A stretch of DNA of 64,000 nt, from the NCBI GenBank assembly GCA_018241965.1, contig JAFECS010000012.1, positions 20,294 through 84,293 on the forward strand, read 5' to 3'. The notes under the pieces are model-generated. The model was not told the DNA's origin, did no database searches, and saw only the letters and a list, made by a program, of their open reading frames with translations. Shown one piece after another: positions 7,037 through 14,202 of the stretch. The first letter of the stretch is position 1, and the number at the start of each line of letters is the position of its first letter. Origin of the DNA: Pseudomonadota bacterium (lineage in GTDB: Bacteria; Pseudomonadota; Gammaproteobacteria; Berkiellales; Berkiellaceae). The position numbers were made by a program, and so were the translations under genes.

Positions 7037-7852
7037 TTAGCCGGATTTCTTAATTGAGGAGATCGCCGTGGTTAATACCAGCATCAGGGCTGAGATCACT
7101 ACTATCGCTGGCCCACAGGGTAAGTCCCAGAAATGGGAAGCCAACAATCCTAAAAACACCGAAAGTGCTCCTAAACAACTCCCTAGAAACGCCATGGCTT
7201 CTGGGCTGCGAGCTAAAGGTCTTGCCGAGGCGACGGGGATTATCAACAATGCTGTAATCAGCAAAACCCCAACCAACTTGATAGCAATAGCAATCACAAC
7301 CGCCAATAAGATCATATACATAAGCTCAACACGCTCTATGGCAACCCCTTCTACCTTGGCTAAATCAGCATCTACTGTCAGTAGTAATAAGCGCTGCCAA
7401 AGACGCAACATCCCTAGCAATATTAAAAAGCCACCGCCATAAATCCACAGCAGATCATGTAAAGAAATGGTTAAAATATCGCCATATAAAAAACCAAGGA
7501 CATCCACACGTAGATCTTGCATTAAAGATAAAACTAATAATCCCAACGCTAAGGTCGTGTGTGACAATAACCCCAATATGGTATCACTGGCCACCTTCAA
7601 TTTGGTTTGCAGTTTAAGCAACAAACAAGCCACACTTATCGCAATTAAACATACCCCAAAGACAATGTTGATATGCAGGGCAAAAGCTAAGGTAATGCCC
7701 AATAAACCAGAATGCGATAACGTATCACCAAAATAGGCTAAGCGTCGCCATACCATAAAAGCACCAAGCGGGCCTGCAAGCACAGCAACACCAATGCCGC
7801 CCAATAAGGGGACTAATAAATACCCTAAATTAAAGGCAAACAGTTCATTCAT
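7037..7852 (-). CDS. znuB: Zinc ABC transporter permease ZnuB
   Basis: This encodes 271 residues with about eight hydrophobic helices of the ABC-3 metal permease family. The opening LLGGIGVAVLAGPLGAFMVWRRLAYFGDTLSHSGLLG is diagnostic; the AYFGDTLSHS motif is the conserved cytoplasmic coupling region. Its ATG overlaps the end of znuC by 8 bases (translational coupling). It forms the inner-membrane channel for Zn2+ delivered by ZnuA. Confidence 0.93.
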   Translation of the reverse strand: MNELFAFNLGYLLVPLLGGIGVAVLAGPLGAFMVWRRLAYFGDTLSHSGLLGITLAFALHINIVFGVCLIAISVACLLLKLQTKLKVASDTILGLLSHTTLALGLLVLSLMQDLRVDVLGFLYGDILTISLHDLLWIYGGGFLILLGMLRLWQRLLLLTVDADLAKVEGVAIERVELMYMILLAVVIAIAIKLVGVLLITALLIIPVASARPLARSPEAMAFLGSCLGALSVFLGLLASHFWDLPCGPAIVVISALMLVLTTAISSIKKSG

Positions 7853-8615
7853 CGTCTTTGGCCTTTTTGTTTTTTAGCACTTTACCGTGCACCCCATGAT
7901 GATGATCATGATGATGGGTGTAAAATGCGAGCCCTTGTGCGGCTTTACCAAAAAGCTCTGCAAAAGCAGGATCTCGACTTACCTGCTCAGGATGGCCGGA
8001 ACAACAAACATGTTGATTAAGACATACCACTGTATCAGTACGCGCCATCACAATGTTCAGATCGTGTGAAACCAGCAAAATACCACAATGATAAAGATCT
8101 CGTATTTTTGCTATCAAGTCATAAAGCTCACCTTGCCCCAGTAAATCAACCCCTTGGGCAGGCTCATCCAACACTAAAAATTGTGGTCGACGCAATAAGG
8201 CTCTGGCCAACAGTACCCGCTGCAATTCCCCACCTGATATTGCCTCAAGCGGGCTATGTTGGACGTGTGATACTCCTACTTCCTCAAGCATCTTAGCTAA
8301 TTCTTGTTCTGACCATGTTTTATTGAGCTGTAAAAAACGCTGTACTGTCAGTGGAAAAATGGGGCTGAGATGGATCTTCTGTGGCATGTAGCCAATCGTT
8401 AAGCCTTCTTTGCGCGTAATGCGCCCTTGCGATGGTTTGAGCAAGCCTACCATGAGTTTGACCAAGGTTGTTTTACCGGCACCATTGGGCCCAATTACCG
8501 AGACAATTTTGCCTGGCATAATGGTTAAATTCACCCCTTGCAAAAAGGTACGCTTCGCGTCCCCATAAGAAAGGTCTTGAACTTGAACTAAGGGCTCTGT
8601 AGTGGTTGGGCTCAT
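7845..8615 (-). CDS. znuC: Zinc ABC transporter ATPase ZnuC
   Basis: This is the ATP-binding subunit of the high-affinity Zn2+ importer. From the ATG at 8615 it is 256 residues; a GTG at 8654 would add 13 residues, but neither start has a clear ribosome-binding site. Walker A GPNGAGKTTLV (about 38-48), signature ISGGELQRV (about 125) and Walker B FLVLDEP with D-loop (about 146) are all intact. The C-terminal tail carries HHHDHHHGVH, a His cluster typical of zinc transporters. The gene is divergent from znuA, and the short shared intergenic region would be the expected place for Zur control, but I see no convincing Zur palindrome. Confidence 0.92.
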   Translation of the reverse strand: MSPTTTEPLVQVQDLSYGDAKRTFLQGVNLTIMPGKIVSVIGPNGAGKTTLVKLMVGLLKPSQGRITRKEGLTIGYMPQKIHLSPIFPLTVQRFLQLNKTWSEQELAKMLEEVGVSHVQHSPLEAISGGELQRVLLARALLRRPQFLVLDEPAQGVDLLGQGELYDLIAKIRDLYHCGILLVSHDLNIVMARTDTVVCLNQHVCCSGHPEQVSRDPAFAELFGKAAQGLAFYTHHHDHHHGVHGKVLKNKKAKDDE

Positions 8616-8682
8616 AACTTTTATAGTAGCATCAGATATGATAGATTCTAGCACTAACTGAATTGAACACCTATGGGATCCT

Positions 8683-9591
8683 ATGCGAAATCGCCTTGTT
8701 CTGTTTGCTTTGCTGCTGTTTTACCTGGGAAATGCTATTGGCGCACCAAAAGTGGTGGTGACGATAAAGCCCCTACACGGATTAGTCAGTGCAATCATGC
8801 AAGGTGTGGCTGAGCCTGCTTTATTATTGCCAGACAATGCCTCCCCCCATACTTTTGCCTTAAAACCTTCGAACTGGCAGCAATTACAAAAAGCCACCTT
8901 AATTATGTGGGTTGGCCCCTCCTTAGAATTGTTTATGCAAGCGCCATTAAAAGAAATCAAACCGCAATATGGCGTAATTACCTTGATGGAGATCCCAACA
9001 CTTACCTTGTTGCCTCAACGCAATAGCAGACAATGGCAACATGCCCACGAGGAAGATCATGAGCACGCTTCGCATATGATTGATCCCCATTTTTGGCTAG
9101 ATACAGATAATGCTGTAAAAGTGATCGATTATGTAGAAAATTATTTAAGTAAAATTGATAACGAGAATGCAATTGTTTATAAAAAAAATGCAAGTACACT
9201 ACGCGATGACATTATCAAATTAAAATCTACGCTTAACCAAAAACTACAACCCGTGCACGATAAACCTTTTTTAGTGTATCACGATGGGTATCAATATTTT
9301 GAAAAAGAATTTAATTTAAATGCTGTAGGTACCTTTATCCTCAATCCGCATGTTCCACAAAGCGCCAAGGGATTATATGAAGCTAAAACACTCATTCATG
9401 ATAAAGGGGTAAAATGTGTGTTTAGAGAAACAGAATTTTATGACACAAATATCGAGCGCTTACTGAGTGAAGCGGGTGTGAAGTTTACAGAATTGGATCC
9501 TTTAGGAGCCAGAGTTAAAGCTGGCCCCGGTGCTTACCAAGAAATTCTATTGAACTTAGCGCAAAATATGCAAAGTTGTTTAGCCTCTTAA
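8683..9591 (+). CDS. znuA: Zinc ABC transporter periplasmic binding protein ZnuA
   Basis: This encodes 302 residues with a signal peptide (RNRLVLFALLLFYLGNAIG, cleavage near residue 20). The Zn ligands expected for cluster-9 binding proteins are visible: His in DNASPHTF (about 56), His in DPHFWLD (about 147) and His in YHDGYQYFE (about 203), with a late acidic residue in ELDPLG. A short His/Glu loop (HAHEEDHEHASH) replaces the longer His-rich loop of E. coli ZnuA. It captures Zn2+ in the periplasm and hands it to ZnuB. It is transcribed away from znuC/znuB. Confidence 0.93.
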   Translation: MRNRLVLFALLLFYLGNAIGAPKVVVTIKPLHGLVSAIMQGVAEPALLLPDNASPHTFALKPSNWQQLQKATLIMWVGPSLELFMQAPLKEIKPQYGVITLMEIPTLTLLPQRNSRQWQHAHEEDHEHASHMIDPHFWLDTDNAVKVIDYVENYLSKIDNENAIVYKKNASTLRDDIIKLKSTLNQKLQPVHDKPFLVYHDGYQYFEKEFNLNAVGTFILNPHVPQSAKGLYEAKTLIHDKGVKCVFRETEFYDTNIERLLSEAGVKFTELDPLGARVKAGPGAYQEILLNLAQNMQSCLAS

Positions 9592-9652
9592 CATGTTTAA
9601 GCTGTTCTGGTACATTATCACGTTTTAAAATAACAATAAGAGGTAAACAAAA

Positions 9653-9859
9653 ATGCAAGGTGGTGCTTTTCCTGAAGATCAAGGCCAAAGAGATCCATTT
9701 GAAGAACAACGACGCGCTCAAGATTATCTAAAGCAACTAAAAGCTGAGCAACAACGCGCACAAAAGTTGGCAGCTCTTGCAAGAGGGGCTAAAAATAAAA
9801 AATTTCAAAATAAACATTTTGGTCATCAAGATCCGCAGAAGAAAAGTAAATATCGCTAA
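9653..9859 (+). CDS. Small charged protein, unknown
   Basis: This encodes 68 residues that are very polar and rich in Gln, Lys, Arg and Glu, with a helical middle (EEQRRAQDYLKQLKAEQQRA) and a basic tail ending in QKKSKYR. AGAGG lies about 10 bases before the ATG. It has no membrane segment. It follows znuA by about 60 bases and could be cotranscribed. I recognise no family; the amino-acid pattern looks like a real coding sequence rather than noise. Confidence 0.45.
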   Translation: MQGGAFPEDQGQRDPFEEQRRAQDYLKQLKAEQQRAQKLAALARGAKNKKFQNKHFGHQDPQKKSKYR

Positions 9860-9957
9860 GGTTAATTCTGCTGAACTTAATGAACGGTTTTCAAGGAAGA
9901 AAATCATCGGCTCGATAGATGTGTGGCTGACAAATTTTAAATTCAGCCAATTCTCAA

Positions 9958-9992
9958 GTGTCCAAAGTCAGATGTGTCATGATTTCCTGCGC
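9958..9992 (-). repeat. Duplicated 5' end of the F-box/LRR gene
   Basis: This segment matches 11315-11349 at all but a few of 35 bases. It carries the same ribosome-binding site and start, and codes MTHLTLDT before an immediate stop. It looks like the leftover 5' end of a tandem paralogue, lying just after the stop codon of the intact gene. Confidence 0.6.
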
Positions 9993-9999
9993 GCTTATA

Positions 10000-11337
10000 T
10001 CATTTTTGTCTTTTAGCGGCAGATTGCTTGCCCTTACTGTGTCGTTTCCCATCTTCTGGTTGCCATCTTTCATCAACACGTAAAGCATTGATTTCACGCT
10101 GGCTAATACGTTGTCGCTTCGCCTTGTGTCTGTCTGTGTCGAGCTGACGTTTATGCAACACTGTGGGCGCATTATCCTCAACGGGTGGATTTCCAGGTTG
10201 ATTGTCAATGGGGCGTTGAGAAGACAGTATTTTTCTAACCCATTCTTCGCCAAATTTATCTTTTAATGCTGCAGGTAGTACTGTGAGTTGATTGTTATAG
10301 CACCGTAGCCATACCGTCACTTGCAGATTGCCGATGGACTCCGGTAGCGCTGTGAGTTGATTGTCATAGCACCACAGCTTATGCAAGGCTTGCAGCTTGC
10401 CGATGGATTCCGGCAACGCTGTGAGTTGATTGTCATAGCACCACAGATTTTGCAACGCTTGCACCTTACCAATCGACTCCGGCAGCGCTGTGAGTTGATT
10501 GTTATCACACCGTAGGTGTATCAACATTTGCAGATTACCGATGGACTCTGGCAGCGTTGTGAGTTGATTATTATTGCACCCCAGCCCTTGCAACACTTGC
10601 AGATTGCCGATGGACTCCGGTAGCGTTGTGAGTTGATTGTTATCGCAGAACAGTACTTGCAACGCTTGCAGCTTGCCGATGGACTCCGGCAGCGTTGTGA
10701 GTTGATTGTTTTCGCAAAACAGCGCTAGCAACGCTTGAAGATTGTTGCCTATATTGCTTGGCAAAGTTTGCAAAAAATTATCTTGCAAGCGCAAAGATTG
10801 TAAATCTCGCCAAAATGCCGCATGCGCTGGGTTATCTAGCAATGCCTTTGGAAATCTGGTTATTCCTTTGTGTTCTAAACGAAGATCATTCTCGCCTGCG
10901 TTTTTTGTTTGCTCAATCCTATTTGTAATAATGGCGCTATTGATTGCATCTAGCTCGGCGCTAATCGCGACAACATCACTTAAGTTAAGCGCTTGCTCAA
11001 GATATATATTGTTAATATGCGGACAATGCGCAAAGATATTATACCTGTATTTTTCATGCAAATAGGAAATTTCTGCAAGTTGCCTTGTTCTGACTTTTTC
11101 TAGGCCTGCAATAAAAGCAGCCTTGATGGTTTGACCTTGTTTTGGCTTAACGCTAATGGTTTCATCTATAGTATGCAGCTGGTTCAAAAAAGGCTGCCAG
11201 AGTACATCAAGCTTATCTAATGTTTTATTCATTAATTTGCAAGTGCTTGCAAGCGCCTGAATATCACTTAGTGATAGATAGGGAGCCAAACCGGCCCATA
11301 CACCTGCATCTTGTGTGTCCAGAGTGAGATGTGTCAT
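10000..11337 (-). CDS. F-box-like / leucine-rich repeat protein with nuclear-localisation-like tail
   Basis: This encodes 445 residues; AGGAAATC precedes the ATG. Residues about 14-50 (LAPYLSLSDIQALASTCKLM, then W) have the F-box pattern that binds Skp1. Residues about 191-352 hold seven 23-residue leucine-rich repeats with the consensus LxxLxCxxNQLTxLPESIGxL. The C-terminus is very basic, with KRQLDTDRHKAKRQR (396-410) resembling a bipartite nuclear localisation signal and KGKQSAAKRQK ending the protein. F-box/LRR proteins act as substrate adaptors of host ubiquitin ligases, and similar proteins are known effectors in Legionella. Domains are seen; a nuclear ubiquitin-adaptor role is inferred. 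There is no signal peptide, consistent with type IV-style export. Confidence 0.75.
   Translation of the reverse strand: MTHLTLDTQDAGVWAGLAPYLSLSDIQALASTCKLMNKTLDKLDVLWQPFLNQLHTIDETISVKPKQGQTIKAAFIAGLEKVRTRQLAEISYLHEKYRYNIFAHCPHINNIYLEQALNLSDVVAISAELDAINSAIITNRIEQTKNAGENDLRLEHKGITRFPKALLDNPAHAAFWRDLQSLRLQDNFLQTLPSNIGNNLQALLALFCENNQLTTLPESIGKLQALQVLFCDNNQLTTLPESIGNLQVLQGLGCNNNQLTTLPESIGNLQMLIHLRCDNNQLTALPESIGKVQALQNLWCYDNQLTALPESIGKLQALHKLWCYDNQLTALPESIGNLQVTVWLRCYNNQLTVLPAALKDKFGEEWVRKILSSQRPIDNQPGNPPVEDNAPTVLHKRQLDTDRHKAKRQRISQREINALRVDERWQPEDGKRHSKGKQSAAKRQK
10281..10763 (-). repeat. Seven tandem 69-bp repeats coding LRR units
   Basis: The motif CTGTGAGTTGATTGTTAT or close variants recurs at 10281, 10350, 10419, 10488, 10557, 10626 and 10695, an exact 69-bp period (23 codons). 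DNA identity between units is high, so repeat number may vary between strains. Confidence 0.85.
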
Positions 11338-11710
11338 GATTTCCTCCGCCTATTTCTTGCAAACTTTTAAGATTTAGAGCAAGAGCAGGGAAGGTATGAA
11401 AAATGGATCACCTGAACAATTTGCTCAAGTGATAGACCTGTTTAATAATTAAAACTTGGCAGTCAGCCAGTCCTCGATTTTTCCTTCTCAAGAAGACCCA
11501 TCACGAATCTGTAAGCAGGGTATCATAGAAAATTGCGTTATGTCATAAAAAAACTTACATTTTCCAACGACTGGCTATGAATAACCGATGAGGGAAAGAT
11601 AAAAAAGGATATGCAACGTAAAACCTTCAGCGATTGAATCACATTTTTAACCTTGATTGTCCATATAAATTTCCTAGTCATTTTAGAAGTATTATCCAAA
11701 AAAGTTGTGC
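11338..11710. other. Gene-free region upstream of the F-box/LRR gene
   Basis: I see no gene in these 370 bases. They must hold the promoter of the leftward F-box/LRR gene, but no clear -35/-10 pair stands out. The right end is the terminator of the next leftward gene. Confidence 0.5.
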
Positions 11711-11737
11711 AAAAAAAAGGGGGCAGTGCCCCCTTTT
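11711..11737 (-). terminator. Intrinsic terminator of the His/Tyr-rich protein gene
   Basis: On the minus strand GGGGGCACTGCCCCC is followed by eight T residues, a textbook hairpin plus T-tract, 17 bases past the stop at 11754. Confidence 0.9.
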
Positions 11738-11753
11738 GTTTACTTAACCTACA

Positions 11754-12137
11754 TTATCCTCTTTTACCATGCTGTTTATAGCATTCTACGGATAACCCTT
11801 CGCGGTTATAGCAACGATAAAATCCTTTTGGGTAACCAGAATGTTTGATAAAGAAAGGATGATAATGATGGCCATAATGATCACCCAAGTTTCCAAATAC
11901 AGGATATTGATACATAGGGTAATAACGGCCATGACGTTTGTGAAAAAAGTAACCATTTTTATGCACTTGACGGCAATGCAAATCCCAATAGTTACCAAAG
12001 CCATCGCCAAAATAACCATCAAAGCGATGTTTCCAACCGTCTCTATCTACGGGTGGCGCATAGCTGGTTTCACGCAATTGCCCGGCATAAACACCTGAAA
12101 CTACACTCATTAGTACTGCAAATAATAATGCTCTCAT
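11754..12137 (-). CDS. Small secreted His/Tyr/Gly-rich protein
   Basis: This encodes 127 residues starting with a clear signal peptide (RALLFAVLMSVVSGVYAG, cleavage near residue 18). The mature part is rich in Tyr, His, Gly and Phe, with a His cluster (GDHYGHHYHPFF) and three Cys (LHCRQ, RCYNRE, ECYKQ). The composition suggests a periplasmic or secreted protein that could bind metal, but I recognise no family. It is monocistronic, with its own terminator. Confidence 0.65.
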   Translation of the reverse strand: MRALLFAVLMSVVSGVYAGQLRETSYAPPVDRDGWKHRFDGYFGDGFGNYWDLHCRQVHKNGYFFHKRHGRYYPMYQYPVFGNLGDHYGHHYHPFFIKHSGYPKGFYRCYNREGLSVECYKQHGKRG

Positions 12138-12264
12138 ATTAACTCCCCATTGGATTAAGAAGATTCTTCTTCACAATAGTAATTCGTCAAAATATTGACA
12201 ATTATTAGGGAAAAATAATAAAAACAGTAAAATTACTGTATATATTTTGAGGGGGGGGGAGAAG

Positions 12265-12292
12265 AATCTTAGGATCCTAGGATCCTAAGATT
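12265..12292. repeat. Perfect 28-bp palindrome beside a G-run
   Basis: AATCTTAGGATCCT and its complement meet at a central CCTAGG, with no spacer, and contain AGGATCCT twice. A run of nine G lies just to the left (12251-12259). It falls between two leftward genes, 22 bases past the stop of the tannase gene and 130 bases upstream of the secreted-protein gene. It could act as a terminator stem, although no T-tract follows, or as a protein-binding site. Confidence 0.55.
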
Positions 12293-12314
12293 TGAAATAG
12301 ATATTTATTTTTTA

Positions 12315-14003
12315 TTAATTATCACTTAAACCAAAATAGTAAATACAAGAAAAGTTAGTAGCACTATTTGTTATATTAGGATTGCTAGCATCAAGACCAG
12401 GCTTCAATTTAGCCATTAAAGGATAGGGACAAACAAGTCTTGTCATATCAACATTATTAGAGGAGTTTATTCTTGAAGCTACCAACGCCTTCGGCGATAC
12501 CCCTTTTTCAACCCAATTTTCTAAGGTGGTTAACGCTTGAATATGGGTTGGCGCATTAGCATCATGCCCCGTCGTAAGGCCGGGGATCGCGAAATGAAAC
12601 AAGCCCGGAACAAAATACAAACGTAGGTAATCTGAATATGAATTATTTGGATCGGATATTGTTCTTAGATAATATTCTATAGATTCACCAGGTGGAACTG
12701 TCCAATCAGCTAATCCATGGATAATGATAATCTTTCCGCCATGTTTAATAAAACTTGATAAGTTTGTATTGTCAGCATCTAACATCTGTTTAGCGTTAAC
12801 GCCACTTGGACTTATGAACAAATCATTTAAATGAGTATTGATATCAAAATCGTTTAAAATATAATTTGGATCATTATACACCATGTACTGCAATGTCCCT
12901 ATTGCAAAGGCATAGTCAATGGTAGGAACATTAAAGCCAAAAGCATAAGGACTACCCAAACCAAGTCCAAAAGCCAAATGCTCAGTTGAAGACTCATAAC
13001 CTGGTAAATATCGTGAAACAATAAACTTTCCATTAACAAAAACGGGGCTGTATATATTATTCAAAGTAGCCACTTGCTGAGATGTAAACGTTGGCAAAGC
13101 AATGGCAGGAATAAATAAACAATGCAGTGGATCAGAAATAATATTATCAACTATGCCATCTTGTGCATCACATTGTTTCATTGTTTCATTTGCAACGGCA
13201 GCAGATAAAGGAATTGAAATAACTGGGTTTACTGGAGGATATGTTGGGAATTGCGATTGTTGCATCGTAATAAATCTGGCTATATTTTCCACCAACTTCC
13301 AAGCTGGTGCACCTGCGATAACGCCATCAAAGTCTAGTGGGTAACGTTGTGCTTCTATTAATCCTTGTCTACCCCCATTTGATTCTGACATGATATAAGC
13401 ATGTATTGGTTTTTGGTTATAATAAGCACTCATAATACTTTTGGCCGCTACTGCCGTTATATGAACCCCTCTATAAGCAAAATTAATAATCCTATCGACA
13501 TTTTGTGTACCATCAGCATTTCTAAAACCTGTGGCATCAATATTGGAGCTTCCTACATGGCCGGTATCAGTTGCTGCTATTGTGTAACCTCTATCTAAAC
13601 CATATCCACTTGGAAAGGTATTACCATCTACATCTGGCGTAACAATTGTTGAGTAGGCGTTTTGTATGTTACCCCCAAAACCACCATTACCATGCATCAA
13701 GAATTTTTTATTCCAAGCGCTAGGCATTTTTACTTCAAATTGCACACCTTTATCATTCGCATCGACAGGGGGGCTTGTTAAAGCATGGCCTTGAACATCA
13801 CAATATTCAGGCAAACTTCCGGCAGCTGGTACTAATGCAACAGCATCAATCATGATACTTTGTGCACCATCTGGGACCGGAATATTGGAAAATTTCGATA
13901 TGACACAATTATTGTTATTCGCAGTTAGTGCATTTGCAGCTGGTAATATCGTGTAGAGACTAAGTATTGTTACAATATATAGAGGGCATCTTTTAAACTG
14001 CAT
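12315..14003 (-). CDS. Tannase/feruloyl esterase family secreted hydrolase
   Basis: This encodes 562 residues with a signal peptide (about 1-25, ending PAANALT). GGGAGG precedes the ATG. The alpha/beta hydrolase core has the nucleophile in SESNGGRQG (about residue 203), the acid in HGLADWTVP (about 429) and the base in LFHFAIPG (about 466), as in the tannase family. The oxyanion region MHGNGGFGG (about 103-111) is intact, and Cys pairs bracket the lid region. It hydrolyses ester bonds of aromatic acids such as gallate or ferulate; the natural substrate here is unknown. It may help degrade plant material or host esters outside the cell. The gene is monocistronic. Confidence 0.8.
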   Translation of the reverse strand: MQFKRCPLYIVTILSLYTILPAANALTANNNNCVISKFSNIPVPDGAQSIMIDAVALVPAAGSLPEYCDVQGHALTSPPVDANDKGVQFEVKMPSAWNKKFLMHGNGGFGGNIQNAYSTIVTPDVDGNTFPSGYGLDRGYTIAATDTGHVGSSNIDATGFRNADGTQNVDRIINFAYRGVHITAVAAKSIMSAYYNQKPIHAYIMSESNGGRQGLIEAQRYPLDFDGVIAGAPAWKLVENIARFITMQQSQFPTYPPVNPVISIPLSAAVANETMKQCDAQDGIVDNIISDPLHCLFIPAIALPTFTSQQVATLNNIYSPVFVNGKFIVSRYLPGYESSTEHLAFGLGLGSPYAFGFNVPTIDYAFAIGTLQYMVYNDPNYILNDFDINTHLNDLFISPSGVNAKQMLDADNTNLSSFIKHGGKIIIIHGLADWTVPPGESIEYYLRTISDPNNSYSDYLRLYFVPGLFHFAIPGLTTGHDANAPTHIQALTTLENWVEKGVSPKALVASRINSSNNVDMTRLVCPYPLMAKLKPGLDASNPNITNSATNFSCIYYFGLSDN

Positions 14004-14202
14004 TTTTGCCTCCCAGTAAATTGGTCAGATCTTAAAATTCAAAAGCTATATATCATTGCATACCTCTTCAAAAGACATGTCAATAAATGTACCCCCGATA
14101 ATTGGCGGTATGTCAAGTAATATTTTGGCACTTAGGGTTTTTCAAGTAATGAAAAGAAATGATAAGTGGTGAATATGTTGTATATAAATCAAAAAAAATC
14201 AT

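Noticed and set aside
7054..7736. Plus-strand frames opposite znuB
   Set aside because: They are antisense to a clear permease gene and show no protein family features.
8616..8682. Zur box between znuC and znuA
   Set aside because: No convincing palindrome resembling the known gammaproteobacterial Zur site could be found.
9954..10253. 99-residue frame over the end of the LRR gene
   Set aside because: It lies in another frame of the LRR gene and its end comes from the duplicated gene start.
10281..10763. Regular 69-bp repeats as a possible CRISPR or satellite array
   Set aside because: They are in frame and encode leucine-rich repeats with the expected consensus; there are no spacers.
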